Shown here: positions 38,419 to 46,803 of the stretch, piece after piece | Numbering within the stretch: position 1 is the stretch's first letter | Layout: every line of letters begins with the position of its first letter | Source: Magnetovibrio sp. | GTDB taxonomy: Bacteria; Pseudomonadota; Alphaproteobacteria; Rhodospirillales; Casp-alpha2 | NCBI GenBank assembly: GCA_002722175.1 | Contig: PBKU01000043.1 | Span: 1-54,753, forward strand | DNA length: 54,753 bases | Direction of reading: 5' to 3' | The notes under the pieces: generated by a model | Databases searched by the model: none | Told to the model about the DNA's origin: nothing | Seen by the model: only the letters and a program-made list of their open reading frames with translations | Position numbers and translations under genes: made by a program

Positions 38419-39717
38419 ATGAAGCAAATAGAAAAAAGCCCGCGCCTTTCTGCGTTGTTAATCCTAAACAAGATTCTACAAAAGAAACATCCCCTGGATT
38501 TTTCCTTCAAAAAAATAATCGGACAAAGTGTGATGTCTCAACAGGACAAAAATTTTATCTATAATTTAGTATTAATTACCCTGAGAAATCTTGGATTAAT
38601 TGATGCACTTCTCTCTCAGCTACTTAAAAAACCTGTTCCTGAAAAGTATTTCAACAGCCTAAACATATTGCGGCTTGGCGTATGCCAACTTTTGTTCCTA
38701 TCAACCCCCGCATATGCAGCTATTTCAACTTCATTACAACTCATTGATGAAATTGGTGAACACGGAACAAAAGGGATGATAAATGCAATACTGCGTCGTC
38801 TTGACCGTGAACACATTGAGCTGATTGCCAAGATTGACAACATAAAGACCAATATTCCTAGCTGGCTGTGGAATAATTGGTCAAATGTTTACGGAGAAAA
38901 AATCTGTCGGAAAATTTCTAAGGCAAGCCTTGTTGAAGCGCCGTTAAACCTTACTGTTAGAATCGACGCTGATTTCTGGGCAGCTTGTCTAAATGCAAAA
39001 ATCACGAAAACAGGAAGTTTGCAAATCCAAAACTCTGGTCCTATTTCTGCATTGCCAGGTTATTATCAAGGCGCATGGTGGGTTCAAGACGCTGCCTCCT
39101 CCCTGCCTGTAAAACTCTTCGGAAACATCCGAGGCTTAGACGTCGCCGATATATGTGCAGCTCCGGGCGGAAAAACGGCCCAACTGCTAGTTGCCGGGGC
39201 AGAAGTGACCGCGGTAGATCACTCAAAAAATCGTGTGGCTATTTTATTTGATAACCTTTCTCGCTTAGAATTAACGGCAACTGTCATAGAAACTAATGCC
39301 ATAACATGGAAACCAGATAAAGTTTTTGACGCCGTTTTGTTAGACCCACCCTGCTCAGGAACCGGGACCCTCCGTCGGCATCCTGACATATTAAGAACCC
39401 GAAGTCCCCAAGATATAAACGATCTTTACAAGATCCAGTCTAAACTATTGAACAATATTGCTAAACTAGTTCGGCCAGGAGGAATTTTAATTTATTGTGT
39501 CTGCTCAATTCAGGCTGAAGAAGGTCCTATTCAAGTAGCTAGTTTCCTCGAACGACATTCAGATTATCGGTTGGATAAAATTAGACCAAGTGAGATTGGT
39601 GGCCTGTCGGAAGCTATAACTAGTGAAGGACACTTAAGAACGCTTCCGTTTTACCGTGGATGTGAGGGTGGGATGGACGGTTTTTTTGCCGCCCGACTTA
39701 TTAGAAACTCCTATTAG
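38419..39717 (+). CDS. rsmB: 16S rRNA m5C967 methyltransferase RsmB-like
   Basis: About 432 aa. An N-terminal NusB-like RNA-binding domain (~residues 10-135: ALLILNKILQKKHPLDF, then LRLGVCQLLFL) precedes a class I SAM-dependent methyltransferase: ICAAPGGKTAQL (SAM site), DPPCSGTGTLRRHPDI and the catalytic Cys in IYCVCSIQAEEG. The ATG at 38419 starts at the NusB domain. rsmB next to a heparinase II/III-like gene is common in alphaproteobacteria, but here three genes intervene. Confidence 0.92.
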   Translation: MKQIEKSPRLSALLILNKILQKKHPLDFSFKKIIGQSVMSQQDKNFIYNLVLITLRNLGLIDALLSQLLKKPVPEKYFNSLNILRLGVCQLLFLSTPAYAAISTSLQLIDEIGEHGTKGMINAILRRLDREHIELIAKIDNIKTNIPSWLWNNWSNVYGEKICRKISKASLVEAPLNLTVRIDADFWAACLNAKITKTGSLQIQNSGPISALPGYYQGAWWVQDAASSLPVKLFGNIRGLDVADICAAPGGKTAQLLVAGAEVTAVDHSKNRVAILFDNLSRLELTATVIETNAITWKPDKVFDAVLLDPPCSGTGTLRRHPDILRTRSPQDINDLYKIQSKLLNNIAKLVRPGGILIYCVCSIQAEEGPIQVASFLERHSDYRLDKIRPSEIGGLSEAITSEGHLRTLPFYRGCEGGMDGFFAARLIRNSY

Positions 39718-39774
39718 ACTTTACTAAAGTTTTTATCGCGGGTACATAACCACTATGTAAAGGGGAATTTTAAA

Positions 39775-40206
39775 ATGTCAGAATTGAATATTCACGAAGA
39801 CCTCCGGCGTGAAAATGAAGTGATAATAGGTACCGAGAGATCTTTTGGTTTTGTTTTTGCGTTAGTTTTTAGTCTCATTGGGTATTTTGTATTAGGGGTC
39901 GACAATAGTTTTGGAGTTGGTACACTTGTCATTGGTGTTATTTTCCTTCTCATAGGAATAGCTTGCCCCAAACTTCTGAGGCCCCTGAACATTTTCTGGT
40001 TTAAATTTGGGATGCTCCTATCTCGGTTTATGCACCCAATAATTATGGGTATTTTGTTTTTCACGAGTATTGTGCCGATGGGCCTCATTATGCGCCTGAC
40101 AAATAGAGATCCTCTGCGCTTGAAACCAAATCCAACTGCCGAAACCTATTGGATAAAGCGGAACCCGCCCGGTCCCTCGCCGATTAGTATGAAAAATCAA
40201 TTCTAG
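39775..40206 (+). CDS. SxtJ-family membrane protein
   Basis: 143 aa with about three hydrophobic segments (FGFVFALVFSLIGYFVLG; VGTLVIGVIFLLIGIACP; FMHPIIMGILFFTSIVPMG), matching the SxtJ family named from the saxitoxin cluster, where sxtJ and sxtK sit beside the carbamoyltransferase gene sxtI. AAGGGG precedes the ATG. It is the first gene of a tight trio with a 49-aa protein and a carbamoyltransferase. Its biochemical role is unknown; a membrane partner of the carbamoyltransferase is an inference from recurrent linkage. Confidence 0.82.
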   Translation: MSELNIHEDLRRENEVIIGTERSFGFVFALVFSLIGYFVLGVDNSFGVGTLVIGVIFLLIGIACPKLLRPLNIFWFKFGMLLSRFMHPIIMGILFFTSIVPMGLIMRLTNRDPLRLKPNPTAETYWIKRNPPGPSPISMKNQF

Positions 40207-40215
40207 GAGCAGACT

Positions 40216-40365
40216 ATGCATTTTGTTATTGAGCTTTGGAACTTCATGAAAGTACGAAAAAAATTTTGGATGTTGCCAATACTTGTCATGATGTTGGTTT
40301 TAGGTGGCTTAGTTGTACTTAGCCAAGGAACAGCCGTAGCTCCTTTTATTTATACTATCTTTTAG
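40216..40365 (+). CDS. DUF5989 (SxtK-like) small membrane protein
   Basis: 49 aa, ATG at 40216 with AGGAG six bases upstream, stop TAG at 40363. Sequence begins MHFVIELWNFMKVRKKFW and has one transmembrane helix (LPILVMMLVLGGLVVL) ending in a short FIYTIF tail. The ExWxFxKxRKKFW-helix layout is that of the tiny proteins always found between SxtJ-type genes and NodU/SxtI-type carbamoyltransferases. It lies 9 bp after the SxtJ gene and 13 bp before the carbamoyltransferase. Confidence 0.85.
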   Translation: MHFVIELWNFMKVRKKFWMLPILVMMLVLGGLVVLSQGTAVAPFIYTIF

Positions 40366-40378
40366 ACTAGGCCAAAAA

Positions 40379-42217
40379 TTGAAAGTTTTAGGGATCTCCG
40401 CATTTTATCATGATAGTGCCGCAGCTATAATCTGTGATGGAAAGATTGTAGCAGCCGCCCAAGAAGAGAGGTTTACGCGAAAAAAACATGACGCAACTTT
40501 TCCAAAAAATGCTGTTACATACTGTTTAGCTGAAGCCAATTGTGACCTCTCTGCGGTTGATTTTGTAACTTTTTATGACAAGCCGTTATTAAAATTCGAA
40601 CGTTTACTTGAAACTTATCTGTCTTTTGCACCAAGAGGCTTCAAGTCATTTCAAATGGCAATTCCAATATGGCTTAAAGAAAAGCTATTCCAAAAAGACT
40701 TGTTAAAAAAACAATTCCAAAAATTTAGCTCCAATTTTGACTGGCAAAAAAAATTATTGTTTTCTGAACATCATCAAAGCCATGCTGCAAGTGCATTCTT
40801 TCCATCACCTTTTAATGAAGCCCTGGTTTTGACAATGGATGGTGTAGGTGAATGGGCAACTACATCTGCCGCTATAGGGTGCGGGAGCAATCTTAGCGTA
40901 ATCAAAGAAATCCAATTTCCACATTCCATTGGCCTTCTCTACTCCGCCTTCACGTATTACACAGGCTTCAAAGTAAATTCAGGAGAATACAAAGTTATGG
41001 GTCTCGCTCCCTATGGGAAGCCAAAGTATAAAAACCTTATTTTTGACAATCTTATAGACGTAAAAGACGATGGTTCATTTTTTCTTGACCAATCGTTTTT
41101 TGACTATTGTACAGGACTAACCATGGTCAACAAAAAATTTGAACATTTATTCGGGGGGCCTGCCCGCAAACCGGAGTCCGAAAAACTTACCCAAAAACAC
41201 ATGGACCTTGCAGCATCAGTTCAAGCTGTTACCGAAGAAATTATTTTAAAATTAGCTCGAGGCCTGGCTAAAGAAACAGGACAAAAAAATCTTTGTTTGG
41301 CGGGGGGTGTGGCTCTCAACTGTGTTGCTAATGGAAAACTCCTGCGTGACAATGCATTTGAAAATCTTTGGATACAACCAGCAGCAGGAGACGCGGGTGG
41401 GGCCCTTGGTGCAGCGTATGGAACCTATCATATCTTCAAAGGGAAACCCCGTGTCGCCTCTTCAGGCCTAGATGGCATGAATGGCGGTTACCTCGGTCCC
41501 ATATTTGACCAACATGATATAGAAAAACGGCTCGCTAGCGTAGATGCAGTTTTTGAGGTAATGGATAGAACGGCAATTTTGGAAACTACTGTAAACTCCC
41601 TTTTAAGAGAAGAGGCCGTAGGTTGGTTTCAGGGCCGGATGGAGTTCGGTCCCCGGGCTCTGGGTGGACGTTCAATTCTCGCTGACCCACGATCGCCCAC
41701 CATGCAAAAAAGCCTTAATCTTAGAGTAAAGTACCGTGAGAGCTTTCGCCCATTTGCACCATCTATCCGTCGAGAGGACGTTGCAGACTGGTTCAATTTA
41801 AACGGCGACAGCCCTTATATGTTACTTGTAGCTGACATAAATGAAAAACATCGCCATACAATGACAAACGCCGAAAAAAAGCTCTTTGGCATTGAAAAAT
41901 TAAATGTCCCCCGCTCAAAAATTCCTGCTGTCACACATGTGGACTATTCGGCGCGCGTGCAAACTGTTCGCTCTGATACCAACCCCATGTATCATGCCCT
42001 GCTTACCCTATTCAAAGAAAAAACTGGTTGTCCAGTTCTGGTGAATACTAGCTTTAATATCCGGGGAGAACCCATTGTTTGCACCCCAGAAGATGCCTTT
42101 AGATGCTTCATGGGAACAAATATCGAGACATTGGTTATTGGTAATTGTTACCTAAAAAAAGGTGATCAGAAAAAACATTTGAATATCGATTATAGGGATT
42201 CTTTTGAACTGGATTAA
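40379..42217 (+). CDS. O-carbamoyltransferase (NodU/CmcH/SxtI family)
   Basis: 612 aa. The N-terminal Kae1-like domain (LGISAFYHDSAAAII; metal-binding HHQSHAASAFFPSPF; LAGGVALNCVANG) makes carbamoyl-AMP; the C-terminal YrdC-like-linked domain has QGRMEFGPRALGGRSILADPR and a terminal VNTSFNIRGEPIV. Family members carbamoylate hydroxyls on sugars, antibiotics or toxins. TTG start. Its end overlaps the heparinase-like gene by 14 bp, so the two are coupled. Acceptor unknown; a surface glycan is the likeliest from context. Confidence 0.9.
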   Translation: MKVLGISAFYHDSAAAIICDGKIVAAAQEERFTRKKHDATFPKNAVTYCLAEANCDLSAVDFVTFYDKPLLKFERLLETYLSFAPRGFKSFQMAIPIWLKEKLFQKDLLKKQFQKFSSNFDWQKKLLFSEHHQSHAASAFFPSPFNEALVLTMDGVGEWATTSAAIGCGSNLSVIKEIQFPHSIGLLYSAFTYYTGFKVNSGEYKVMGLAPYGKPKYKNLIFDNLIDVKDDGSFFLDQSFFDYCTGLTMVNKKFEHLFGGPARKPESEKLTQKHMDLAASVQAVTEEIILKLARGLAKETGQKNLCLAGGVALNCVANGKLLRDNAFENLWIQPAAGDAGGALGAAYGTYHIFKGKPRVASSGLDGMNGGYLGPIFDQHDIEKRLASVDAVFEVMDRTAILETTVNSLLREEAVGWFQGRMEFGPRALGGRSILADPRSPTMQKSLNLRVKYRESFRPFAPSIRREDVADWFNLNGDSPYMLLVADINEKHRHTMTNAEKKLFGIEKLNVPRSKIPAVTHVDYSARVQTVRSDTNPMYHALLTLFKEKTGCPVLVNTSFNIRGEPIVCTPEDAFRCFMGTNIETLVIGNCYLKKGDQKKHLNIDYRDSFELD

Positions 42218-43796
42218 GACCTATCATAGGAAAATACTGTTGCTCTGGTGGAAAACCAGGATCTACAGCCATTGGTTAGGAAACCAACTACCTGTAACAC
42301 TACAAAATCTTCCCGAAGTCCCTGAATTTTTTTCTAGAGCTATTTTTTTAGCCGATAATAGTGAAGGCTTGTTTCTGTCACCCAACCCTTTATCAATCCC
42401 ACAAAAATACTGGCCTTTATCAAATGAGCCTTATTCCCGCGGGCTCCATGGATATCGTTGGGTTACACTGAATACTTTTTCTGCATCCAACGCTAAATTG
42501 AACTACAAGCTACAAGGTAATATTTTAAAGTGGATTGAATTATGGGAGCACTGGCACTCATTTGTTTGGCGGTCAGATTTGCTGGGGGAACGTATCGGCT
42601 ATTGGCTCTCCCTGCATCAAGCTATTTGTATGAATGCAAGCCCTAATTTCCGGAAAAAATTTTATGTTTGTTTGTTTCGGCAAGCTAAGCATTTACATCA
42701 CGCACACCTAGAGGACACAAATAGCTGGCACTGTTTTCTTGCACATTGGGGACGTATTTACTCGGCTTTTGCATTTACTGCATTTAACAAGAAACGTAAA
42801 CGAACGATTAAATATTTTGAACTCGACATTCAGAAACATGTTTTACCGGACGGAGGTCACATTTCAAGAAGCCCCTCAATCGCACTTGCCTTACTTGCAA
42901 TATTAGTGAATGTACGGGACCTTTTGATTTGCTTTCAGCAAACTCTGCCAGAGGCTTTGGTTGCTGGAATTGATCGGTTGGCTCCATTTGTAAAGGCTCT
43001 GCGTCATGGTGATGGAGGGTTTGCCTTGTTTGGGGGAAGCATAGAGGGAAATTCAGATTTAATTGATGAGGTTCTAAAGGCATCAAAAACCAATCCGAGA
43101 GCAATTACTAATGCTCGCTACACTGGATTTTCACGTCTCCGTGCAGGACAAACAACTGCAATTTTCGATTCAGGAATTTTGTCTGAACCCCATTATAGGA
43201 ATACCTCAAGTGCTTCTGCATTAGCGTTTGAGCTTTCAAATGGAAAATCGCGCCTTGTATGCAACTGCGGCAATCGAACGGCAAAGAAAACAACTATATG
43301 GAACAAAGCTCTTTTCGCCAGCGCCGCCTATTCAACTATCACACTAGCCGATAAAAGCGTCAGTTCAATTTTTCACGTTATTCACAATCGAAATGATTAT
43401 AAAGGATCTCGTTTTGTCGAGGCAACCCACGATGCCTACTATAGGGAATTTGGTGTAAATATTACTCGAACACTTTACCTTTCTTCAGACGGTCATGATT
43501 TTCGTGGTGAAGATAAAGTTACTGGAGATTCCAACGCACCTTTTGTGATACGTTTTCATATTCATCCTGATGTCAGGATATTTCAACTTGAAAGAAAAAC
43601 AAGGGCCATTCTAAAGCCCTTAAATGGGCATACTTGGCAATTTGATTGCCTTTTACCGTTCACAATAGAAAAAAGCGTCTACTTTGGGAGTGGTCACCTT
43701 AGGCGTACTCTCATGCTAGCTGTCAACGGGTGCTTGACCAAAAATGAAACGTTAATAAAATGGAAGTTTTCCACTCAAGCTTCGCCTAAGATTTAA
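42204..43796 (+). CDS. Heparinase II/III-family protein
   Basis: 530 aa, TTG start inside the carbamoyltransferase tail. N-terminal helical (alpha/alpha toroid) part with RGLHGYRWVTLNTF and NSWHCFLAHWGRIY, then GGHISRSPSIALALL, and a C-terminal beta-sandwich (FSRLRAGQTTAIFDSG; SALAFELSNGKSRLVCNCG; HDAYYREFGVNITR). This layout is typical of the alphaproteobacterial heparinase II/III-like protein usually found after rsmB. Substrate unconfirmed; a uronate-containing surface polymer is plausible. No signal peptide is evident. Confidence 0.85.
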   Translation: MNWIKTYHRKILLLWWKTRIYSHWLGNQLPVTLQNLPEVPEFFSRAIFLADNSEGLFLSPNPLSIPQKYWPLSNEPYSRGLHGYRWVTLNTFSASNAKLNYKLQGNILKWIELWEHWHSFVWRSDLLGERIGYWLSLHQAICMNASPNFRKKFYVCLFRQAKHLHHAHLEDTNSWHCFLAHWGRIYSAFAFTAFNKKRKRTIKYFELDIQKHVLPDGGHISRSPSIALALLAILVNVRDLLICFQQTLPEALVAGIDRLAPFVKALRHGDGGFALFGGSIEGNSDLIDEVLKASKTNPRAITNARYTGFSRLRAGQTTAIFDSGILSEPHYRNTSSASALAFELSNGKSRLVCNCGNRTAKKTTIWNKALFASAAYSTITLADKSVSSIFHVIHNRNDYKGSRFVEATHDAYYREFGVNITRTLYLSSDGHDFRGEDKVTGDSNAPFVIRFHIHPDVRIFQLERKTRAILKPLNGHTWQFDCLLPFTIEKSVYFGSGHLRRTLMLAVNGCLTKNETLIKWKFSTQASPKI

Positions 43797-43887
43797 TTAT
43801 CAACTTACTCTATAAAGAAAGAAACACAGAGAAGTTTTCATCCACTAAATAGAGATTTTTTGTCAAGAGTAAAATCTCATTAACTAA

Positions 43888-44583
43888 TTACTTTGCTATA
43901 TATATTTTCAAATCCGGGTGCCGGCTCCAGAGGACAAGGCTAACAGGCAACAGAGGGCTTGGTCCAGCCTTAAGAGCCGCTTCATAAACCCGTCGCTTTG
44001 TTGGCCCACTTAACTGTAAAAATATTGTGCGCGAGTTTAACAACGATGGTAATGATAAACTAATTCGATTTTTGGGCACCATTGATGATTTTCCCAAAAC
44101 GCAGTAACTTTCTTTTGATCCAAACGCGCTTTCCGACACGCATGGAAAGAGCGATGCGATATGTCCATCTTCGCCCATGCCAAGGTATACTAGGTCTAAA
44201 GATTCGATGTTTTTTTTTAGTATCCTGCCAATGTTTCTACAAATTTCTTCTCGCGATTTTCTTCTTGACCAAAATCCAAAAAACTTCACTTCTTTTGCAC
44301 CTTTATCCAAAAAAAACTTTTGGACCAAGCGCTCATTACTCGTAACATTATTAATTGACACCCAACGCTCGTCGGTAAGCATGACAGTAACTCGTTCCCA
44401 ATCAATATCTGGTTCAGCGGCTAAAAGTGGTAGGACAATTCGAGGGGTCCTCCCTCCAGAAAATGCTGCATAAGCACGTTTGCGCCTAGAGAGCCTCTTA
44501 CGCAAAAGATCTCCCATTTCTTTTGCTAACACCTTAGCGCATTCATCTTCGTCACAAAAGAGCTTCGGTTCCACAAATTCCAT
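43888..44583 (-). CDS. pgl: 6-phosphogluconolactonase
   Basis: Hydrolyses 6-phosphogluconolactone in the pentose phosphate/Entner-Doudoroff routes. About 231 aa, SugarP isomerase-type fold with FSGGRTP, LTDERWV and YLGMGEDGHIASLFP. The ATG at 44583 overlaps the stop of the upstream dehydrogenase (TAATG), indicating coupling; ATG 44595 would add four residues. zwf and edd are not adjacent, and a fusion of this step into a sugar-dehydrogenase operon is unusual. Confidence 0.9.
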   Translation of the reverse strand: MEFVEPKLFCDEDECAKVLAKEMGDLLRKRLSRRKRAYAAFSGGRTPRIVLPLLAAEPDIDWERVTVMLTDERWVSINNVTSNERLVQKFFLDKGAKEVKFFGFWSRRKSREEICRNIGRILKKNIESLDLVYLGMGEDGHIASLFPCVSESAFGSKESYCVLGKSSMVPKNRISLSLPSLLNSRTIFLQLSGPTKRRVYEAALKAGPSPLLPVSLVLWSRHPDLKIYIAK

Positions 44584-45848
44584 TAAAGGTCCCATCGGCG
44601 AACTGTTTTAGGGAGCTCAATGCCTTGCCACATGCCCTTCAAATCTACAATTAACCCATCATTTTTTATAAGCGACACCAATATATGGCTATCAAATGAG
44701 CAATAAGTCTTGTGTGAAACAGACCCGATGACGCAATCAAAGTAGTTTACTTTTTGAAGGTTTTTAAGTAAGTCGAAGCCATAAACTGTTCTGGCCTCTG
44801 CTACGTCAACAACAGGATCATGAACTTCTATATCGTGCCCTTGTCGCTTAAGGGCATTTGCTAAATCAGCTGATTTAGAGTTTCTAAGATCTGGAACATT
44901 TGCTTTAAAGCTTAGACCTAGGATTAATATTTTTTTGCGTCCTTGAGTAAGTTCTTTATTAATTTTTTCAGCTAGAAATACAGCCATACCATCATTTATG
45001 CGGCGACCTGCTAGAATTACCTCAGGGTTATGGCCATTTATTTTTGACCAGTAAGAAAGGTAATAAGGATCAACACCAATACAGTGGCCCCCAACTAATC
45101 CTGGAACAAAATCGAGAAAATTCCATTTTGTTCGAGCGGCAGTTAAAACCTCATGAGTGGAAAGGCCCGTTTTTTTACAAATCATTGCTACTTCGTTTAT
45201 AAAGGCTATGTTGATATCTCGCTGAGCGTTTTCAATAACTTTTGCGGCTTCTGCAGTTTTTATATTTTTTGCCGTAAAAATCTTTTTACCATTTATACTC
45301 CCATATAGTTGAGCTAGTTTTTGGGTAACTTCAGAAGTTTGACCTGCTACAACTTTAGTAATTCTATCAACCGTATGCTCCTCATCCCCCGGATTCATCC
45401 GTTCAGGCGAGTAGCCTAAAAAAAACTCTTTGCCACTGATTAAACCTGATGTTTGCTCAAGTTCGGGACCACAAATCTCTTCCGTAACACCAGGGTAAAC
45501 TGTACTTTCAAATACAATGATTGAGCCTTTCCGCATAAGCTGGCCAACTGCTTTGCATGCATTAAGTAAAGCTGAAAGGTCAGGTTGCTTTTCTGAATCT
45601 ACCGGGGTTGGAACTGTAACTATATATATAGCTCGACCAACAAGATCGTTAGTAGTTGAAGTGATCCGAAGAGAACTATTACGTAAAGTTTCCCTTGAAG
45701 CTACCCCGGTTCTATCCTGGTGTGCTTTTAGCTCCCGGGTTCGCCGGACTGAAACATCAAATCCAATGACGTCAAAGTTTTTAGCTAATTCCAAGGCAAG
45801 CGGAAGCCCAACATACCCGAGACCAATTATCGCAATATTGTCTTGCAT
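44583..45848 (-). CDS. UDP-N-acetylhexosamine/UDP-glucose 6-dehydrogenase (TviB/WbpO/Ugd family)
   Basis: About 421 aa from ATG 45848 (MQDNIAIIGLGYVG); an in-frame GTG at 45869 is less likely. Rossmann GLGYVGLPLALEL, FESTVYPGVTEE, GYSPERMNPGDEEHT, and the catalytic Cys in LVGGHCIGVDPYYL are diagnostic of nucleotide-sugar dehydrogenases. The SPERMNPGD and GGHCIGVDPYYL signatures match the UDP-GlcNAc/GalNAc group (WbpO, TviB, CapL) better than plain Ugd. It would supply UDP-N-acetylhexuronic acid for surface glycan and forms an operon with pgl. Confidence 0.82.
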   Translation of the reverse strand: MQDNIAIIGLGYVGLPLALELAKNFDVIGFDVSVRRTRELKAHQDRTGVASRETLRNSSLRITSTTNDLVGRAIYIVTVPTPVDSEKQPDLSALLNACKAVGQLMRKGSIIVFESTVYPGVTEEICGPELEQTSGLISGKEFFLGYSPERMNPGDEEHTVDRITKVVAGQTSEVTQKLAQLYGSINGKKIFTAKNIKTAEAAKVIENAQRDINIAFINEVAMICKKTGLSTHEVLTAARTKWNFLDFVPGLVGGHCIGVDPYYLSYWSKINGHNPEVILAGRRINDGMAVFLAEKINKELTQGRKKILILGLSFKANVPDLRNSKSADLANALKRQGHDIEVHDPVVDVAEARTVYGFDLLKNLQKVNYFDCVIGSVSHKTYCSFDSHILVSLIKNDGLIVDLKGMWQGIELPKTVRRWDL

Positions 45849-45947
45849 TAAATTGCTACCACCCAACACCTAGCAATATTCTAATCCAGTGAAGATAGGA
45901 GCCAACAATCTAAATATAAAGACTAAATAGTCCATACACCCTATAAA

Positions 45948-45985
45948 AACTAATTCTAAGAATAATAAAATTCTTAGAATTAGTT
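45948..45985. terminator. Strong bidirectional intrinsic terminator
   Basis: Perfect 16-bp stem (45948-45963 with 45970-45985) and 6-base loop AATAAA, followed on the plus strand by C then six T; the minus strand has TTTT on its far side. It lies between the divergent dehydrogenase and the regulator, so for the leftward operon it is in the leader if the promoter is upstream of it, and for the rightward operon it isolates the promoter from readthrough. Confidence 0.85.
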
Positions 45986-46070
45986 CTTTTTTCAAACTTA
46001 AATTGCCACCCCATTGTTAAATAGGGAAAATATTCTCTTCACTTAAATATGTAACATTATAATTTTCTAG

Positions 46071-46120
46071 CGTTCATTGCACGAACGCACTTGACGTTCA
46101 CCTAATGAACGCTGTACATT
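46071..46120 (+). promoter_or_regulatory. Sigma-70-like promoter overlapped by two inverted repeats (putative operators)
   Basis: Two 17-bp inverted repeats: CGTTC-N7-GAACG (46071-46087) and CGTTCA-N5-TGAACG (46095-46111), centres 24 bp apart. A -35-like TTGACG (46091-46096) and -10-like TACATT (46115-46120) with 18-bp spacing put the second repeat in the promoter spacer, ideal for repression. The nearest transcript start would be around 46127, before the ATG at 46156 of the winged-helix regulator, suggesting autoregulation. Confidence 0.6.
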
Positions 46121-46155
46121 GCTTTTTTATCATAAAAAAACCAGGCGTTGCTCGT

Positions 46156-46803
46156 ATGGCAAAATATGATTCAGAATCAAATACTTTGGATAGCGAACAG
46201 CGAATTACGTTGGATTTACTAACGGCTATACATAATAGCGATCGCATCTCCCAACGTTTTATTGCCAACGAGTTATCAATTGCCCTCGGGTTAGCAAACA
46301 CGTATCTGAAACGCTGCATTAAGAAAGGATTTATCAAAGTCAAACAAGCGCCAGCAAATCGATACGCTTATTATCTAACTCCTAAAGGGTTTATGGAAAA
46401 AACCCATTTAACAGCTGAATACCTCTCTCAATCCCTGGGATTATTTCGGGTTACGCGCGATGAAGCTAATACAATTTATAGTTGCTGCCAGAAAAATAAA
46501 TGGCGCCGTGTGGTTGTTCTGGGCGAAGGTGATCTTGTAGATATTTTTGTTATGTCTGTGCCCACAAAAGAAATAAAGCTATACCACTTCAGCAAAAACT
46601 CTACCATCGAAAAAAACTCTCATGAAGGTTTACTTTCAATACCTGGAGACAAGTTAGATTCCTTTGATGCCATGATTATCTGTGACATGAAGAACCCAAT
46701 TTATTACTATCGCTTAGCTCGAAGTGTTTTGCCGACAGAGCGTGTTTTTGCACCCAAGTTTCTTGGAATTGATAAAAAACCTGTGATCGGAAAAGACAGA
46801 TAA
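46156..46803 (+). CDS. MarR-like winged-helix transcriptional regulator
   Basis: About 215 aa. An N-terminal winged helix (residues ~10-80: LDLLTAIHNSDRISQRFIANELSIALGLANTYLKRCIKKGFIKV) followed by a C-terminal sensor-like domain of unknown type (VVVLGEGDLVDIFVM, then FDAMIICDM). The ATG at 46105 lies inside the second inverted repeat and cannot belong to a transcript started at the promoter, so ATG 46156 is preferred. It is coupled (TAATG) to the NusG/RfaH-like gene. Such regulators often precede EPS or capsule clusters. Confidence 0.75.
   Translation: MAKYDSESNTLDSEQRITLDLLTAIHNSDRISQRFIANELSIALGLANTYLKRCIKKGFIKVKQAPANRYAYYLTPKGFMEKTHLTAEYLSQSLGLFRVTRDEANTIYSCCQKNKWRRVVVLGEGDLVDIFVMSVPTKEIKLYHFSKNSTIEKNSHEGLLSIPGDKLDSFDAMIICDMKNPIYYYRLARSVLPTERVFAPKFLGIDKKPVIGKDR

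Noticed and set aside
43852-43878. Hairpin GAGATTTT/AAAATCTC between convergent heparinase-like and pgl genes
   Set aside because: AT-rich 8-bp stem without a proper T-run on either side; too weak to call a terminator.
46105-46158. ATG 46105 as start of the winged-helix regulator
   Set aside because: It lies within the second inverted repeat, upstream of the predicted transcript start; the ATG at 46156 fits better.
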